A DNA stretch of 64,000 bases from Virgisporangium aurantiacum (GCF_016863635.1 NZ_BOPG01000009.1:248001-312000), one strand, 5' to 3'; counted from the stretch's first letter, positions 1 through 11,726 are shown. A program made the numbers and translations. Notes: a model not told the origin generated them from the letters alone.

Positions 1-1
1 C

Positions 2-574
2 AGCCCCGGTTTCCGGGTGACCCGGCGGCTCGACAAGATGGGCTGGCACTGCTCCGACACCGCCGAACTCGCCTACACCGACGTGCTCGTGCCGTTCGCG
101 AACCTGGTCGGCGCGGAGGGAACCGGCTTCGCGCAGATCATGCGGCACTTCGCCAGCGAGCGGCTGTCACTGGCGACGCAGGCGGTGGCGACCGCGCGGC
201 GCTGCCTCGACCTCACCCTCACCTGGACCCGGCAACGGGAGACGTTCGGCCGGCCGCTCGCGAGCCGGCAGGTGGTGCGGCACCGGCTCGCGGAGATGGC
301 CCGCCGGGTCGACGTCGCTCGCACGTACGTACAGAGCGTAGCGGCGCGTGTCGAGAACGGTGAGCCAGTCGTTAGCGAGGTGGCGATGGCGAAGAACACC
401 GCGGTCGAGGCCTGCGACTTCGTCGTCGACGCGGCGGTCCAACTGCACGGCGGTTTCGGCTACATGCGCGACGCCGAGGTGGAGAGGCACTACCGGGACG
501 CCCGGATCATGGGCATTGGCGGCGGTACGACGGAGATCATGAACGAGATCATCGCTAGACAGCTGGGGGTCTAG
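2..574 (+). CDS. Acyl-CoA dehydrogenase, C-terminal part (5' end outside window)
   Basis: The reading frame is open from the first bases, so the true start lies upstream; a GTG at 17 is internal to the fold. The roughly 190 residues seen cover the end of the middle beta domain and the C-terminal helical domain of the flavoprotein acyl-CoA dehydrogenase family, including the SERL segment and the QLHGGFGYM / EIARQL-type C-terminus. It ends 2 bp before the carboxylase beta gene, so the two are surely cotranscribed. By family knowledge it oxidises an acyl-CoA to the enoyl-CoA using FAD. With the adjacent carboxylase this fits branched-chain acyl-CoA (leucine/isovalerate-type) breakdown, but the substrate is inferred from context only. 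Confidence 0.9.
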   Translation, partial: SPGFRVTRRLDKMGWHCSDTAELAYTDVLVPFANLVGAEGTGFAQIMRHFASERLSLATQAVATARRCLDLTLTWTRQRETFGRPLASRQVVRHRLAEMARRVDVARTYVQSVAARVENGEPVVSEVAMAKNTAVEACDFVVDAAVQLHGGFGYMRDAEVERHYRDARIMGIGGGTTEIMNEIIARQLGV

Positions 575-576
575 AC

Positions 577-2163
<1,587 letters not shown>

Positions 2164-2194
2164 TGCTCAGAAAAACATGTGAGGTTTGCAGAGC

Positions 2195-4207
2195 ATGATC
2201 CGACGACTGCTGGTGGCGAACCGTGGCGAGATCGCCCGCCGCATCATCGTCACCTGCCGTGCGGTCGGGGTGGAGACCGTGGCGGTCCACTCCGACGCCG
2301 ATGCCGACGCGCCCTACGTCGCCGAGGCCGACTACGCCGTCCGCCTGCCCGGCAACTCGCCCACCGAGACCTATCTGCGCGGCGACCTGCTCGTCGACGC
2401 CGCCCGGCGGGCCGGCGCCGACGCCGTCCACCCCGGCTACGGGTTCCTGTCCGAGAACGGCGCGTTCGCACAGGCGGTGCAGGACGCCGGCCTGCTGTGG
2501 GTCGGCCCGCCGCCCAAGGTGATCGACGTGATGGGCTCGAAGATCGAGGCCAAGCAGCTCGTCGCCGACGCGGGCGTGCCGACGCTTCCGACCTGGAACG
2601 ACCCCCTCGACGTCGAGTCCTATCCGGTGCTGGTGAAGGCGTCCGCCGGGGGCGGCGGCCGCGGCATGCGCCTGGTCCGCGACGCGTCGGATCTCGCGGA
2701 CGCCGTCGCGTCGGCGCGGTACGAGGCCGAGTCGGCGTTCGGCGACGGGACGGTGTTCTGCGAGCGCTACGTGGAGCGCGCCCGCCACATCGAGGTCCAG
2801 ATCATCGCCGACTCGCACGGCTCCGTGATCTCGCTCGGCGAGCGGGAATGCTCGATCCAGCGGCGGCACCAGAAGATCATCGAGGAGACGCCGTCTCCCT
2901 TTGTCGACCCCGCCCTGCGGGAGAAGCTGTGTTCCGCGGCCGTGGCGACGGCTCGCGCGGTGGGCTATGTCGGCGCCGGAACGGTCGAGTTCGTGGTCGA
3001 GCCGGACTCGTCGTTCTGGTTCCTGGAGATGAACACGCGGCTGCAGGTCGAGCACCCGGTCACCGAGCTGGTCGTCGGCATCGACCTGGTGCGGTTGCAG
3101 TTGCTGGTCGCCGAGGGCGGGAAACTGCCGTACTCCGGGCCGCCGCCGTTGCGCGGGCACGCCGTCGAGGCGCGCATCTACGCCGAGGACCCGACGTGCG
3201 CGTGGCTGCCCCGCACGGGCACGTTGCACCGGTTCGACTTTCCGGGCGTCGACCAGGAGTTCGGCCCGATGGTCACACCCGGGCTGCGGCTCGACTCCGG
3301 TGTGGTGGCGGGCTCTGCGGTGGGCGTCCACTACGATCCGATGCTCGCGAAACTCGTCGCGTGGGCGCCGACGCGGTACGAGGCCACCCGCCAGTTGGCC
3401 ACCGCGTTGGCGCGGGCCCGCATCCACGGCGTCGGCACCAACCGCGACCTGCTGGTGCGGGTGCTGCGGCATCCGTCCTTCGTGGCCGGTGACCTCGACA
3501 CCGGTTTCCTCGACGGGCATCCCGAGGTCTTCGCGCCGCTGCTGTCCTCTGTGGACTGTCTGCGCCTGTCGTGCCTCGCGGCGGCGCTGGCCGCGTCGGC
3601 CGCGCGCCAGGAGGCCTCGCCGCTCGCGACGCTGCCGGCCCGCTGGCGCAACATCCCGTCGGTGCCACAGACCGTCGCGTACGAGGCGCCGAGCGGCACG
3701 TTCGAGGTCGCGTACCGGCTCGACCGCACGGGCGCACTCAGCGGCTGGACGGTGCGCCGCGTCGAACGCGACGACGTCGGCCTGCCCGGCGCCACCCCGG
3801 AACTCGACGGAAGTTCGAACGTCGCGATCGTCTCGGCGACACCGGCCCGCGTCGTGCTCGACGTGTCCGGCGTGCGGTACACGTTCGACGTCGACCGGGT
3901 CGGCGACGTGTCCTATGTGGACACCGCCGAGGGCTCGGTCGAGTTGACCGAACTCCCCCGGTTCCCGCCGCCCGGCACCGAAACGGCGGAGGGCACGCTC
4001 ACCGCCCCGCTGCCCGGTTCGGTGGTGCGGGTGCTCGTGGTTCCCGGCCAACGGGTCGCGGCCGGCGACCTGCTGCTCACCGTGGAGGCGATGAAGCTCG
4101 AACACGCCGTGCACGCACCCACCAGCGGCGTGATCACAGATCTGAAGGTCAAGACCGGCGCTCAGGTGGAGGCCGGTGCATTGTTGGCGGTGCTCGCACC
4201 GGACTAG
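2195..4207 (+). CDS. Acyl-CoA carboxylase, biotin carboxylase-BCCP (alpha) subunit
   Basis: This 670-residue protein combines an N-terminal ATP-grasp biotin carboxylase (starting IRRLLVANRGEIARRI, with a GGGGRGM ATP-grasp glycine loop near residue 150) and a C-terminal biotinyl domain. The biotin acceptor is K634 in EAMKLEH. I chose ATG 2195 because GAGG lies 10 nt upstream; a TTG at 2186 is in frame but sits against that Shine-Dalgarno. It carboxylates its own biotin with ATP and bicarbonate and hands it to the beta subunit encoded upstream. Length fits methylcrotonyl/AccA1-type alpha subunits with a fused BCCP. Confidence 0.93.
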   Translation: MIRRLLVANRGEIARRIIVTCRAVGVETVAVHSDADADAPYVAEADYAVRLPGNSPTETYLRGDLLVDAARRAGADAVHPGYGFLSENGAFAQAVQDAGLLWVGPPPKVIDVMGSKIEAKQLVADAGVPTLPTWNDPLDVESYPVLVKASAGGGGRGMRLVRDASDLADAVASARYEAESAFGDGTVFCERYVERARHIEVQIIADSHGSVISLGERECSIQRRHQKIIEETPSPFVDPALREKLCSAAVATARAVGYVGAGTVEFVVEPDSSFWFLEMNTRLQVEHPVTELVVGIDLVRLQLLVAEGGKLPYSGPPPLRGHAVEARIYAEDPTCAWLPRTGTLHRFDFPGVDQEFGPMVTPGLRLDSGVVAGSAVGVHYDPMLAKLVAWAPTRYEATRQLATALARARIHGVGTNRDLLVRVLRHPSFVAGDLDTGFLDGHPEVFAPLLSSVDCLRLSCLAAALAASAARQEASPLATLPARWRNIPSVPQTVAYEAPSGTFEVAYRLDRTGALSGWTVRRVERDDVGLPGATPELDGSSNVAIVSATPARVVLDVSGVRYTFDVDRVGDVSYVDTAEGSVELTELPRFPPPGTETAEGTLTAPLPGSVVRVLVVPGQRVAAGDLLLTVEAMKLEHAVHAPTSGVITDLKVKTGAQVEAGALLAVLAPD

Positions 4208-4222
4208 AAAGGTCCACCCCTC

Positions 4223-5383
4223 ATGGACTTCGACCTCACCCCGGAACAGACCCTGCTGCGCGACTCGGTGGCCTCGCTCGGCCGTCGCTTTGGGCACGAG
4301 TACTACGTGGCAAAGGCGAAGGCCGGCGAGCACACCCACGAACTGTGGGCGGAGACGGGCAAGCACGGCTACCTCGGCGTCAACCTGCCCGAGGAGTACG
4401 GCGGCGGCGGTGGCGGCATCACCGAGCTGGCGATCGTCGTCGAGGAACTGGCCGCCGCCGGCTGCCCGCTGCTCCTGCTCGTGGTGTCGCAGGCGATCGC
4501 CGGCACGATCGTCGCCAAGCACGGCACCTCGGCCCAGAAGGAGCGATTCCTCTCCGGGATCGCCGACGGCACGGTGAAGTTCTGCTTCGCGATCACCGAA
4601 CCCGAGGCCGGCTCCAACTTCCACAAGCTGTCGACGGTCGCCACCCGCGACGGCGACGACTACCTCATCACCGGCCGCAAGGTCTACATTTCGGGCGTCG
4701 ACGAGTGCGACCACATGCTCGTGGTCGCCCGCACCGCCGACTCCCGCGACGGCAAGCTGAAGCCCGCGCTGTTCCTCCTGCCCACCGACGCCCCCGGGCT
4801 GTCGCGCAGCAAGATCGAGATGGAGATCGTCTCGCCGGAGAACCAGTTCCAGGTATTTTTCGACGAGGTGCGGGTCCCGTCGTCCGCCCTGGTCGGCGGC
4901 AGTGCCGACGCGGGCCTGCCGGCCCTGTTCAGCGGCCTGAACCCGGAGCGGATCACGGTGGCCGCGATGGGCGCCGGCACGGCCCGGTACGCGCTGGAGA
5001 AGGCCGCGAAGTACGTCGCCACCCGCAACGTGTGGGGCCGCCCGATCGGCGCCCACCAGGGCGTCGCCCACCAACTGGCCAACGCCTGGGCCCAGGTCGA
5101 ACTGGCCCGGTTGGCGATCGCGAAGGCCGCGTCCGTCTACGACACCGGCCGCGACCTGGAGGCCGGCGTGGCCGCCAACCTGGCGAAGTACGCGTCGTCG
5201 GAGGCCAGCGTCCTGGCGGTCGACACGGCGATCCAGGTCCACGGCGGCAACGGCATGACCACCGAGTACGGCGTGGCAACCCTGCTGGGCGGCGCGCGGG
5301 CCGGCCGGATCGCCCCGGTGTCGCGCGAGATGATCCTGAACTTCATCGCCCAACACGTACTCGGCCAGGAAAAGAGCTACTAA
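4223..5383 (+). CDS. Acyl-CoA dehydrogenase
   Basis: A full-length 386-residue acyl-CoA dehydrogenase. The N-terminal helical domain (LTPEQTLLRDSV) is followed by the ITEPEAGSN FAD/substrate loop near residue 130, then the C-terminal helical domain with the QVHGGNGMT segment. It starts 15 bp after the carboxylase alpha gene behind GAAAGG and is the last gene of the operon. It converges on the kinase gene, whose stop is 1 bp away. The partner step in the pathway is probably alpha,beta-desaturation of an isovaleryl- or citronellyl-like CoA. Two different dehydrogenases in one carboxylase operon suggest that two chain lengths are handled. Confidence 0.92.
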   Translation: MDFDLTPEQTLLRDSVASLGRRFGHEYYVAKAKAGEHTHELWAETGKHGYLGVNLPEEYGGGGGGITELAIVVEELAAAGCPLLLLVVSQAIAGTIVAKHGTSAQKERFLSGIADGTVKFCFAITEPEAGSNFHKLSTVATRDGDDYLITGRKVYISGVDECDHMLVVARTADSRDGKLKPALFLLPTDAPGLSRSKIEMEIVSPENQFQVFFDEVRVPSSALVGGSADAGLPALFSGLNPERITVAAMGAGTARYALEKAAKYVATRNVWGRPIGAHQGVAHQLANAWAQVELARLAIAKAASVYDTGRDLEAGVAANLAKYASSEASVLAVDTAIQVHGGNGMTTEYGVATLLGGARAGRIAPVSREMILNFIAQHVLGQEKSY

Positions 5384-5384
5384 G

Positions 5385-7208
5385 TCAGCGGACGAAGCGG
5401 GAGTCGCGGAGTTTGCTGGGTGGGGTGCCGGCCAGGCAGCGGTAGGTGCGGTCGCCGTTGCGGACCTGCTCGCGAGACGGTGGCAGCACCTCGACCTGCC
5501 AGTTCTGCTGGGTGTTCAGCGCACGTGCGTTGGTGGCGCTGCACACCTGGCGGACCTGCTGGTTCTGCTTGATCGTGGTGTGCGACGCGGTGTCGAGGCC
5601 CTCCGGCAGGGGCGCGGTCGCGAAGACCTCCCACACGTGGGGTTCGGTGCACGCCACTGCGGCGGCGCGGGCCACGCCGCCCTGCACGGTGACGCCGTTG
5701 AAGCACTCCGGTTGCTGCACGCACTGCGCGGTGCCGGCCGGCGACAGCGGGCACGTCGGGCTGGACTTCACCGGCGCGGCCACGAACGTCGTCGCCGGGT
5801 CGGCGGAGCCCATCCGCATGCCGGCGACGGCCACGGCGGCCAGCGCCAGCAGATAGCCGGCGGCGATTCCGGCCATCAGGAGGCGGCGCAGGCGCGGCGT
5901 CCGCGTCGGCCGGGCCACACCCTCATGAGGGGACGCGGACCGCACGCCGCCGCGGCCGCCGGGCACGAAGCCCAACCCGGGCGAGCCGACCTCGGGCGAA
6001 ACGGCCGAACCGAAGTCACCGGGCGACCCGGCCACGCCGGACGATCGGATCACACCTGGCGAGCCGGGCATCCCCAGCGAGCCGATCACACCGGGCGAGC
6101 CGGGCATTCCCGGCGAACCGGCCATGCCGATCGGTCCGGGCATCCCCGGCGAACCGGGCGGCCCGAGCGGTCCGGGCATCCCCGGCGATCCGGCCACACC
6201 GTGCTGGCCCGGCATCCCGGGCGCCCCCGGCCAACCGGCGGCGGGTGGAACCGACAGCACCGGCGCCGTCGGTGGCGCCGCCGGGGCGAGCGGTCCCCCC
6301 GGGTTCACCACCTGCGTCTCACCGCTGTCCGCGTCATCGGCACCCGGCGCCGACTGGTGCCGCAGCATGCCCGTCGGGATCGCGTGGGGCGAAACGGCGC
6401 CCAGCTCCATCGCCAGCAACAGGTCCCGCAACTCGGCCGCGCGCGGCCGGGCGGCGTCCACATTGGACATTCCGCGCAGGACGAGGCCCATCAGGTCGCG
6501 CGGGACGTGGGGGAGGTCGGGGATCGGGTCGGCGAACATGTCGACCAGCGAGGCCAGGCTCGGGTCGCGGGAGTTCGGCCACCGGGGCGGCCGGCCGGCC
6601 AGCAGGGCGTACAGGGTGGCGCACAGCGAGTACACGTCGGCCGCGGGTGCCGGGGGCGCGTGGTTGAACATCTCCGGCGGCGCGTAGGCCGGCGTCAGCA
6701 CGTCGAGGGTGATCGAGATGTCGCGGTTCTCGGTGACGACGGCCAGGCCGAAGTCGGCCAGGGCGGGCTCGCCGAAGTGCGTCATGAGGATGTTGGCCGG
6801 CTTGACGTCGCGGTGCAGCACGCCGAGTTCGTGCGCGTCGGCGAGGGCGTCGGCGATCTTGACGCCCACGTCGCGGACCTCGGCCGGCGGCAACGGCATC
6901 CGCCGCATGCGCTCGGAGTACGAGCCCTGGCACAGCTCCATGATCAGGAAGGGGTGGCCGTCGATCGTGACGCCGGCGTCGAACAGGTCGACCACGTGCG
7001 GGTGGCTCGACATCCGCCCTGCTGCCCGGGCCTCCCGCATGAACCGGCGCTGGTCGCGCTCGTTCTCCAGGATCCCGTTCTCGACCTTGACGGCGACCAG
7101 CCGCCCGACCGACTCCTGCATCGCCCGGTACACGGTGGCGTAACCGCCCCTGGCCAGCACGGACAGGCCGGTCAAACCCGGCACCGTCGGTACCCGCTCG
7201 GCGGTCAC
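5385..7208 (-). CDS. Membrane Ser/Thr protein kinase with collagen-like linker and extracytoplasmic Cys-rich domain
   Basis: Residues 10-270 form a Hanks-type kinase: glycine loop LARGGYATV, invariant K41, catalytic H132-R133-D134 with K136, and D152-F153-G154. Residues 300-420 are low complexity. About 327-400 of these are Gly-X-Y-like (repeated GSPGMPG), i.e. a collagen-like spacer on the cytoplasmic side. One transmembrane helix (about 443-464) leads to a C-terminal outer domain of some 140 residues with several cysteines and a CxxPHxxEV pattern reminiscent of septum-formation-type domains. GTG 7208 is the start. The kinase probably senses something at the envelope, but no ligand can be read from sequence. 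The collagen-like stretch may be variable in length between strains. Confidence 0.9.
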   Translation of the reverse strand: MTAERVPTVPGLTGLSVLARGGYATVYRAMQESVGRLVAVKVENGILENERDQRRFMREARAAGRMSSHPHVVDLFDAGVTIDGHPFLIMELCQGSYSERMRRMPLPPAEVRDVGVKIADALADAHELGVLHRDVKPANILMTHFGEPALADFGLAVVTENRDISITLDVLTPAYAPPEMFNHAPPAPAADVYSLCATLYALLAGRPPRWPNSRDPSLASLVDMFADPIPDLPHVPRDLMGLVLRGMSNVDAARPRAAELRDLLLAMELGAVSPHAIPTGMLRHQSAPGADDADSGETQVVNPGGPLAPAAPPTAPVLSVPPAAGWPGAPGMPGQHGVAGSPGMPGPLGPPGSPGMPGPIGMAGSPGMPGSPGVIGSLGMPGSPGVIRSSGVAGSPGDFGSAVSPEVGSPGLGFVPGGRGGVRSASPHEGVARPTRTPRLRRLLMAGIAAGYLLALAAVAVAGMRMGSADPATTFVAAPVKSSPTCPLSPAGTAQCVQQPECFNGVTVQGGVARAAAVACTEPHVWEVFATAPLPEGLDTASHTTIKQNQQVRQVCSATNARALNTQQNWQVEVLPPSREQVRNGDRTYRCLAGTPPSKLRDSRFVR

Positions 7209-7235
7209 GTTGACAACGTACGCCAGATCGGTAAC

Positions 7236-10200
7236 TCAGCCGACAGCGGCAAGTGTCGCGTCGGCGGCAACCCGTTCCGAGATCTGCTGCGTTCCGTACG
7301 CTTCGCGCACGGCTGATGCCGCGACGGTCAACGCCTCGGCCCGGTCACCGGCCGCGGCCAGCGCGGCGGCGAGCACCCGGCCGGCCACGACCCGGCTGCG
7401 GACGTCTTCGGCCGGCAGGTCGACGGCCCGGCGGGCCCAGCAGAGCGCGTCGGTCGGCCGGTCGGCGGCGAGCAGCGCCTGCGCGTACCCGGCCACCGCC
7501 TGCCGGCGCGGGAACAGCAGCGACGGCTCGGCCGCGGCCGCCGCGATGTCGCCCAGTTCGGCGAGCGCCTTGCCGGTGTCGCCGGCACCCAGGTCGGCCA
7601 GGGCACGCAGGGCCCGCGGCCCGACCCGCGTCGCCGGCAGCACGTTGTGTGACCGCATCCGGTCGAGCACCAGGTCGGCGTCGGCCGCGGCGGCCACCGG
7701 GTCGCCGAGATCGAGGTGCACGAACCCGCGCACCGTGCCGGCCATGCCGATGAGCAGCGGGTGCCCGGTGCGCGTCGCGCAGTTGTACGCGTCGTCGAGC
7801 AGGTCTCGGGCGTGTGCCGGCTCGCCCAGCCCGCGGGCCACCACGCCGCGCACCACCAGCGACAACCCGCGTCCCCAGTCGTCGTCGGCGGCCTCGAAGT
7901 CGCGGAAGGCGCGCCGCGCCGCGGCGTCGGCTTCGGCCAGGTCACCGAGTTCGGCGGCCGCGTAGGCGCCGACGGCGCGCAACGTGCCGACGGCCCACAC
8001 CTCACCGACCCGCTCCCCGAACGGCAGGAACGCGGTGGCCAGCCGCCGCGCCTCGGCGAGCCGGCCGGCGAGCAGGCGGGCGAACGCGGTGGTGCCGCGC
8101 AGCCAGGCCCGGCCGACCGGATCGCCGAGTTCGGCGAATCGCCGCGCGGCCCGCAGGATCGAGACGTCGGCGCCGACGAAGTCACCGCGGGTGACCGTCA
8201 CCCAGGCCAGGTCCTGCAACGACCAGGCCTCGTTGCGCCGGTCGCCGGCGGCGACCGCGATCTGGTTCGCCGACCGGAACCGCTCGGTGGCTTCGGTGAG
8301 GTGGCCGGCCCGGTAGTCGGCCATGCCGAGCCGGCGCAGCACCGCGGCCCGCTCACCCGGCAGTCCGGCGGCGGTGGCCGCGTCGAAGGCCTCGTTCCAG
8401 GCGGCCCGCGCCCGGTCGAGCTCCCGGTTCGCCTCGTACGCGCGTCCGGCCAGCAGCAGCGCACCGGCGCGAACCGTGGCATCGGTCGCATTGGCGGCAA
8501 TCTTCTCCGCGTACTGAAGAGCATCCGGGACGCGTCCCAGCTGCAACAATGCCCGGGCGTGCACCAGCCGTTGGGGTGCCGACAGCAGGCCGCCGCCCAG
8601 CGCCGCCGCCCGCTCGGAGTACCGGGCCGCCTGCGCCGGCTCGCCACCGGCGAGCGCCCGCTCGGCCAGCCGGGCCAGCGCCGCCAGCCCGATCGGGGCC
8701 ACCGCCCGCGCCGGCGCGTCGGGCCGCAGCCGCACCACCTCGGCGAGCGCGGACGCCCGCTCGGCGTGCTCGGCGACGAACGCGTCGTCGCCGCGACCGG
8801 GGCCGCCGATCGCCCAGTGCACCAGCGCGGCGTGCCGCTCGGCCAGGTTGCTCTTGCCGATTCCGGCGTAGGCCGCCTCACGCAGCAGCGGGGTGGCGAA
8901 CGCGTACCCGCCCCGTACCCGGCGCAGCATCCGGCGCTGGAGCAGTTCGTCGACGGCCCGTTCGAGTTCGACCGCCGCCACGGCCGCCGGCCGGCGGGCC
9001 GCCATCGACCGGGCCTGCTGCAGCGACTCGACCGCGCCGGCCGGCACGGTGTCGCCGACGACCGCCGAGTCGCGGAGCACCGCACGGGCGTCGGGCGGCA
9101 GCGCGTCGATGCGGGCGGCGAGCACCGCGGCCAGGTCGCGGGAGAGCAGCCGGCCGCCGAGCGAGCCGGACGTCAGCCTCCACAGTGGACCGTGCGACCG
9201 CGCCGGACCGTGCTCGGGCACCGCGATGCTGGTGAGCGCGCCGCGCTCGCGCAGCAGCGTGATCAGCTCGGCCAGGTAGAACGGGTTGCCCTGGGCGGTG
9301 GCGAGCAGCTTGTCGGTGTCGGCGGCGCTCAACCGCCCCCCGGACAGGTAGGCGCTGAGCAGGCGGGCGGCGTCGGCACCGCGCAGCGGCGGCAGCGCGT
9401 AGACCTCCGCGTCGGCGAGCCGGGTGAAGATGCCGGCCGTGCGGACCAGTTCGGGCCGGCCCAGCATGAGCACCAGCACCGGACCGGTGAGCCGCTCGAG
9501 CGTGGCGGCCAGCCCGTCGACCGTCTCGGCGGTGGCGTCGTGCAGGTCGTCGACGATCACCACCAGGGGACTCTCGGTGGCCAGCGCCGACAGCAGCTCG
9601 GCGACGGCGGCCGGGGTGGCTTCCAGGTCGAGGTCGTCACCCGGACCGGCGGGACGGCCGTCGCGCGTCAACGCGTACCCGTCGTCGGGGCCGTGGTCCT
9701 CGCCGCGGCCGTATCCCAGCAGGGTCAGCAGCTGGGTGACGGCGACGCCGGGCGAGTCGCGCCGCCGGCCGCGCTCGAGACGCTGGACCAGCCGCCGCAA
9801 CCGCTCCTCGGCCTGGGCCCGGCCCACCTGGGCGCCGTCGGCCGGCAGACCGATGGCCGCCCGCACCAGGTCGGCCAGCGGAGCCAACCGCCTCAGCTCA
9901 CCGAACGCCGCGCAGTGGACGGTGAGCACCCGCGCGCCGGAGGGCACGACGTACCCGCCGGTTGCCACCGGGTAACCCGCGGCCAGCCGCTCGACCTCGC
10001 CGGCGAACCGGGTCTTGCCCAGCCCCGCCTCACCGGTGACCACCAGCGTGCGCGGCTCGCCCCGGTCGATGGTGTCGGCCAGCCGGCTCGCCACCCAGGC
10101 CAGCTCGGGCTCGCGACCCACGAACGTCGCCTCGTCGCCGATGCCGGACCGGGTGCCGGGTGCGTCGAGCAGGCCCAGCAGTTCGAACGCGGCCACCGGC

Positions 10201-10811
10201 TCGCGCTTGCCCTTCAGCCGCAGCGGCCGCAGCCCCCGCCAGGAGGCGATGTGCCGGGTGCCGGCCGAGGTGGTCGCGCCGGCGTAGACCGCGCCGACCG
10301 CCGCCGCGTCGGCCAGGCGCGCCGCGGTGTTCACCGTGTCGCCGATGACCGTGTACTCGATGTCGGCCTGCACGCCGGCCACCACCGGACCGGTGTTCAG
10401 GCCCACCCGCAGCCCGAGCGGCGCGCCGCCGCCGCGCTCGTCGTCGAGGACCCGGCGCACCGCGCGCTGCATCGACAGCGCCGCCCGCACGGCGCGCTCC
10501 GCATCGTCTTCATGCGCGACGGGCGCGCCGAAGACCGCCATGATGCCGTCGCCGGTGAGCTTGTCGACGTGCCCGCCGAACGTGCGCACGGAGCCGGCGA
10601 GCGCGGCGAGCACCCGGTCGGTGACCGCGCCCACGCGCTCCGGATCGGTGTCTTCGGCCCACGCCGTGAACTCCGACAGGTCGCCGAACAGCACGGTGAC
10701 GACGCGGCGCTCGGTGGCCGGCAACGACGCGGCGGCCGGCAGCGCCGATCCGCAGTTGTGGCAGAACCGCGCCCCTGGCACCGCGACGGTTCCGCAGACC
10801 GGGCACGTCAC
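7236..10811 (-). CDS. Zinc-ribbon / class III nucleotidyl cyclase / AAA-type ATPase / TPR regulator
   Basis: This is an 1191-residue multidomain protein. An N-terminal zinc ribbon has C3, C6, C17 and C20. The class III cyclase domain (about 33-200) has metal-binding D44 and D88, K84, and the transition-state pair N161/R165 in GDTVNTAARL. An AAA_16-like ATPase starts with Walker A GEAGLGKT at 260-267 and has Walker B LVVIVDDLHD. The second half is alpha-helical TPR-like repeat. This is the architecture of the large actinobacterial cyclase-ATPase signalling proteins. Key cyclase residues are present, so ATP-to-cAMP activity is plausible but not proven. The GTG start overlaps the stop of the upstream MBL hydrolase gene by 4 bp. 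Confidence 0.9.
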   Translation of the reverse strand: MTCPVCGTVAVPGARFCHNCGSALPAAASLPATERRVVTVLFGDLSEFTAWAEDTDPERVGAVTDRVLAALAGSVRTFGGHVDKLTGDGIMAVFGAPVAHEDDAERAVRAALSMQRAVRRVLDDERGGGAPLGLRVGLNTGPVVAGVQADIEYTVIGDTVNTAARLADAAAVGAVYAGATTSAGTRHIASWRGLRPLRLKGKREPVAAFELLGLLDAPGTRSGIGDEATFVGREPELAWVASRLADTIDRGEPRTLVVTGEAGLGKTRFAGEVERLAAGYPVATGGYVVPSGARVLTVHCAAFGELRRLAPLADLVRAAIGLPADGAQVGRAQAEERLRRLVQRLERGRRRDSPGVAVTQLLTLLGYGRGEDHGPDDGYALTRDGRPAGPGDDLDLEATPAAVAELLSALATESPLVVIVDDLHDATAETVDGLAATLERLTGPVLVLMLGRPELVRTAGIFTRLADAEVYALPPLRGADAARLLSAYLSGGRLSAADTDKLLATAQGNPFYLAELITLLRERGALTSIAVPEHGPARSHGPLWRLTSGSLGGRLLSRDLAAVLAARIDALPPDARAVLRDSAVVGDTVPAGAVESLQQARSMAARRPAAVAAVELERAVDELLQRRMLRRVRGGYAFATPLLREAAYAGIGKSNLAERHAALVHWAIGGPGRGDDAFVAEHAERASALAEVVRLRPDAPARAVAPIGLAALARLAERALAGGEPAQAARYSERAAALGGGLLSAPQRLVHARALLQLGRVPDALQYAEKIAANATDATVRAGALLLAGRAYEANRELDRARAAWNEAFDAATAAGLPGERAAVLRRLGMADYRAGHLTEATERFRSANQIAVAAGDRRNEAWSLQDLAWVTVTRGDFVGADVSILRAARRFAELGDPVGRAWLRGTTAFARLLAGRLAEARRLATAFLPFGERVGEVWAVGTLRAVGAYAAAELGDLAEADAAARRAFRDFEAADDDWGRGLSLVVRGVVARGLGEPAHARDLLDDAYNCATRTGHPLLIGMAGTVRGFVHLDLGDPVAAAADADLVLDRMRSHNVLPATRVGPRALRALADLGAGDTGKALAELGDIAAAAAEPSLLFPRRQAVAGYAQALLAADRPTDALCWARRAVDLPAEDVRSRVVAGRVLAAALAAAGDRAEALTVAASAVREAYGTQQISERVAADATLAAVG

Positions 10812-11560
10812 GGTCTATCCCGTTCCTTCAGGTAGGCGAGCTGGGCCCGCACCGTGGCCTCGGCAGCCGGCCACAGCACCTCGTCGACATCGGCGTAGAC
10901 GGTGCGGACCACGTCGATCGGCTCCTCGGCACCGGCGGCGACCGCACTCCGCACCTGTTCCAGGCGTGCTTCCCGGTGGTTCCGGTAATAAACGGCCGCC
11001 GCGGCGCAGTTGGCCAGCGGTGGACCGTGACCCGGCAGCACGGGCAGCGCGCCCAGCCGGCGGAGCGTGTCGAGGCTGGCCAGGTAGGAGCCCAGGTCGC
11101 CGTCGGGCCAGGCGACGATCGTGGTGCCGCGGCCGAGGATGGTGTCGCCGGAGAGCACCGCCTCGTCGTTGACGACGTAGCAGACGGAGTCGCCGGTGTG
11201 GCCGGGCGTGTCGATCGCCTGCACGGTGAGGCCGCCGGCCTCGAACGTGCCGTCGAAGTCGAGCACCGGAGCGCCGGTGAGCTCAGCCAGGCGCGGCACG
11301 CCCTCGGTGTGGTCGAAGTGGCCGTGCGTGATCAGGATCGACTCGACCGGGCCGTGGGCGGCGACGGCCTGCAGGTGACCCTCGTCGAGCGGGCCGGGAT
11401 CGACCACCACGTAGCCGGCGTCGCTGCCGGGGGCACGCAGCAGCCAGGTGTTCGTGCCGTCGAGCGTCATCGGCCCGGCGTTGGGCGCCCGCACGAGCGT
11501 CGCCCATGAGGGCAACGAGTCGAGCAGAGCGGCCGCAGGCGCGGTGACGTGGCCCACCAT
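10808..11560 (-). CDS. MBL-fold metallo-hydrolase
   Basis: The protein has 250 residues with the metallo-beta-lactamase metal motif THGHFDH, a downstream DTPGHTGDS histidine region, and LPGHGP near residue 175. These match LACTB2-like hydrolases. It is the equivalent by position of Rv3677c in Mycobacterium tuberculosis (known gene order; inferred orthology). It is translationally coupled to the cyclase gene downstream (GTGA). Its substrate is not evident. Confidence 0.9.
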   Translation of the reverse strand: MVGHVTAPAAALLDSLPSWATLVRAPNAGPMTLDGTNTWLLRAPGSDAGYVVVDPGPLDEGHLQAVAAHGPVESILITHGHFDHTEGVPRLAELTGAPVLDFDGTFEAGGLTVQAIDTPGHTGDSVCYVVNDEAVLSGDTILGRGTTIVAWPDGDLGSYLASLDTLRRLGALPVLPGHGPPLANCAAAAVYYRNHREARLEQVRSAVAAGAEEPIDVVRTVYADVDEVLWPAAEATVRAQLAYLKERDRP

Positions 11561-11630
11561 GCCAGCGATGTTACGGGCGCGAGATGACGCCGCTGCCGTC
11601 CGATCGGCGGCCCGTGGCCCCCCTGAACGC

Positions 11631-11706
11631 CGATCTTGCTGGCTCGTTGCCCGGTTTCGCGGTTATTTGTTGTGGTTTGCGGTGGGCAAACTGCAGGATC
11701 AACGAC
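11631..11706. repeat. Degenerate dispersed palindrome (imperfect copy)
   Basis: In the 166-bp gap between the MBL and RidA genes, a left arm starting GATCTTGC and running to TTGCCC is matched by a right arm GGGCAAACTGCAGGATC, with a T-rich loop. It resembles the perfect palindrome at 37820-37893, which shares the GATCTTGCAG...CTGCAAGATC ends, suggesting two members of one dispersed repeat family. The arms are imperfect here. Confidence 0.5.
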
Positions 11707-11726
11707 AGTGCGCTCTCAGCGAACTC

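Noticed and set aside
7716..10835. 1000-codon frame opposite the cyclase-ATPase gene
   Set aside because: Same high-GC shadow effect; the sense strand has clear domains.
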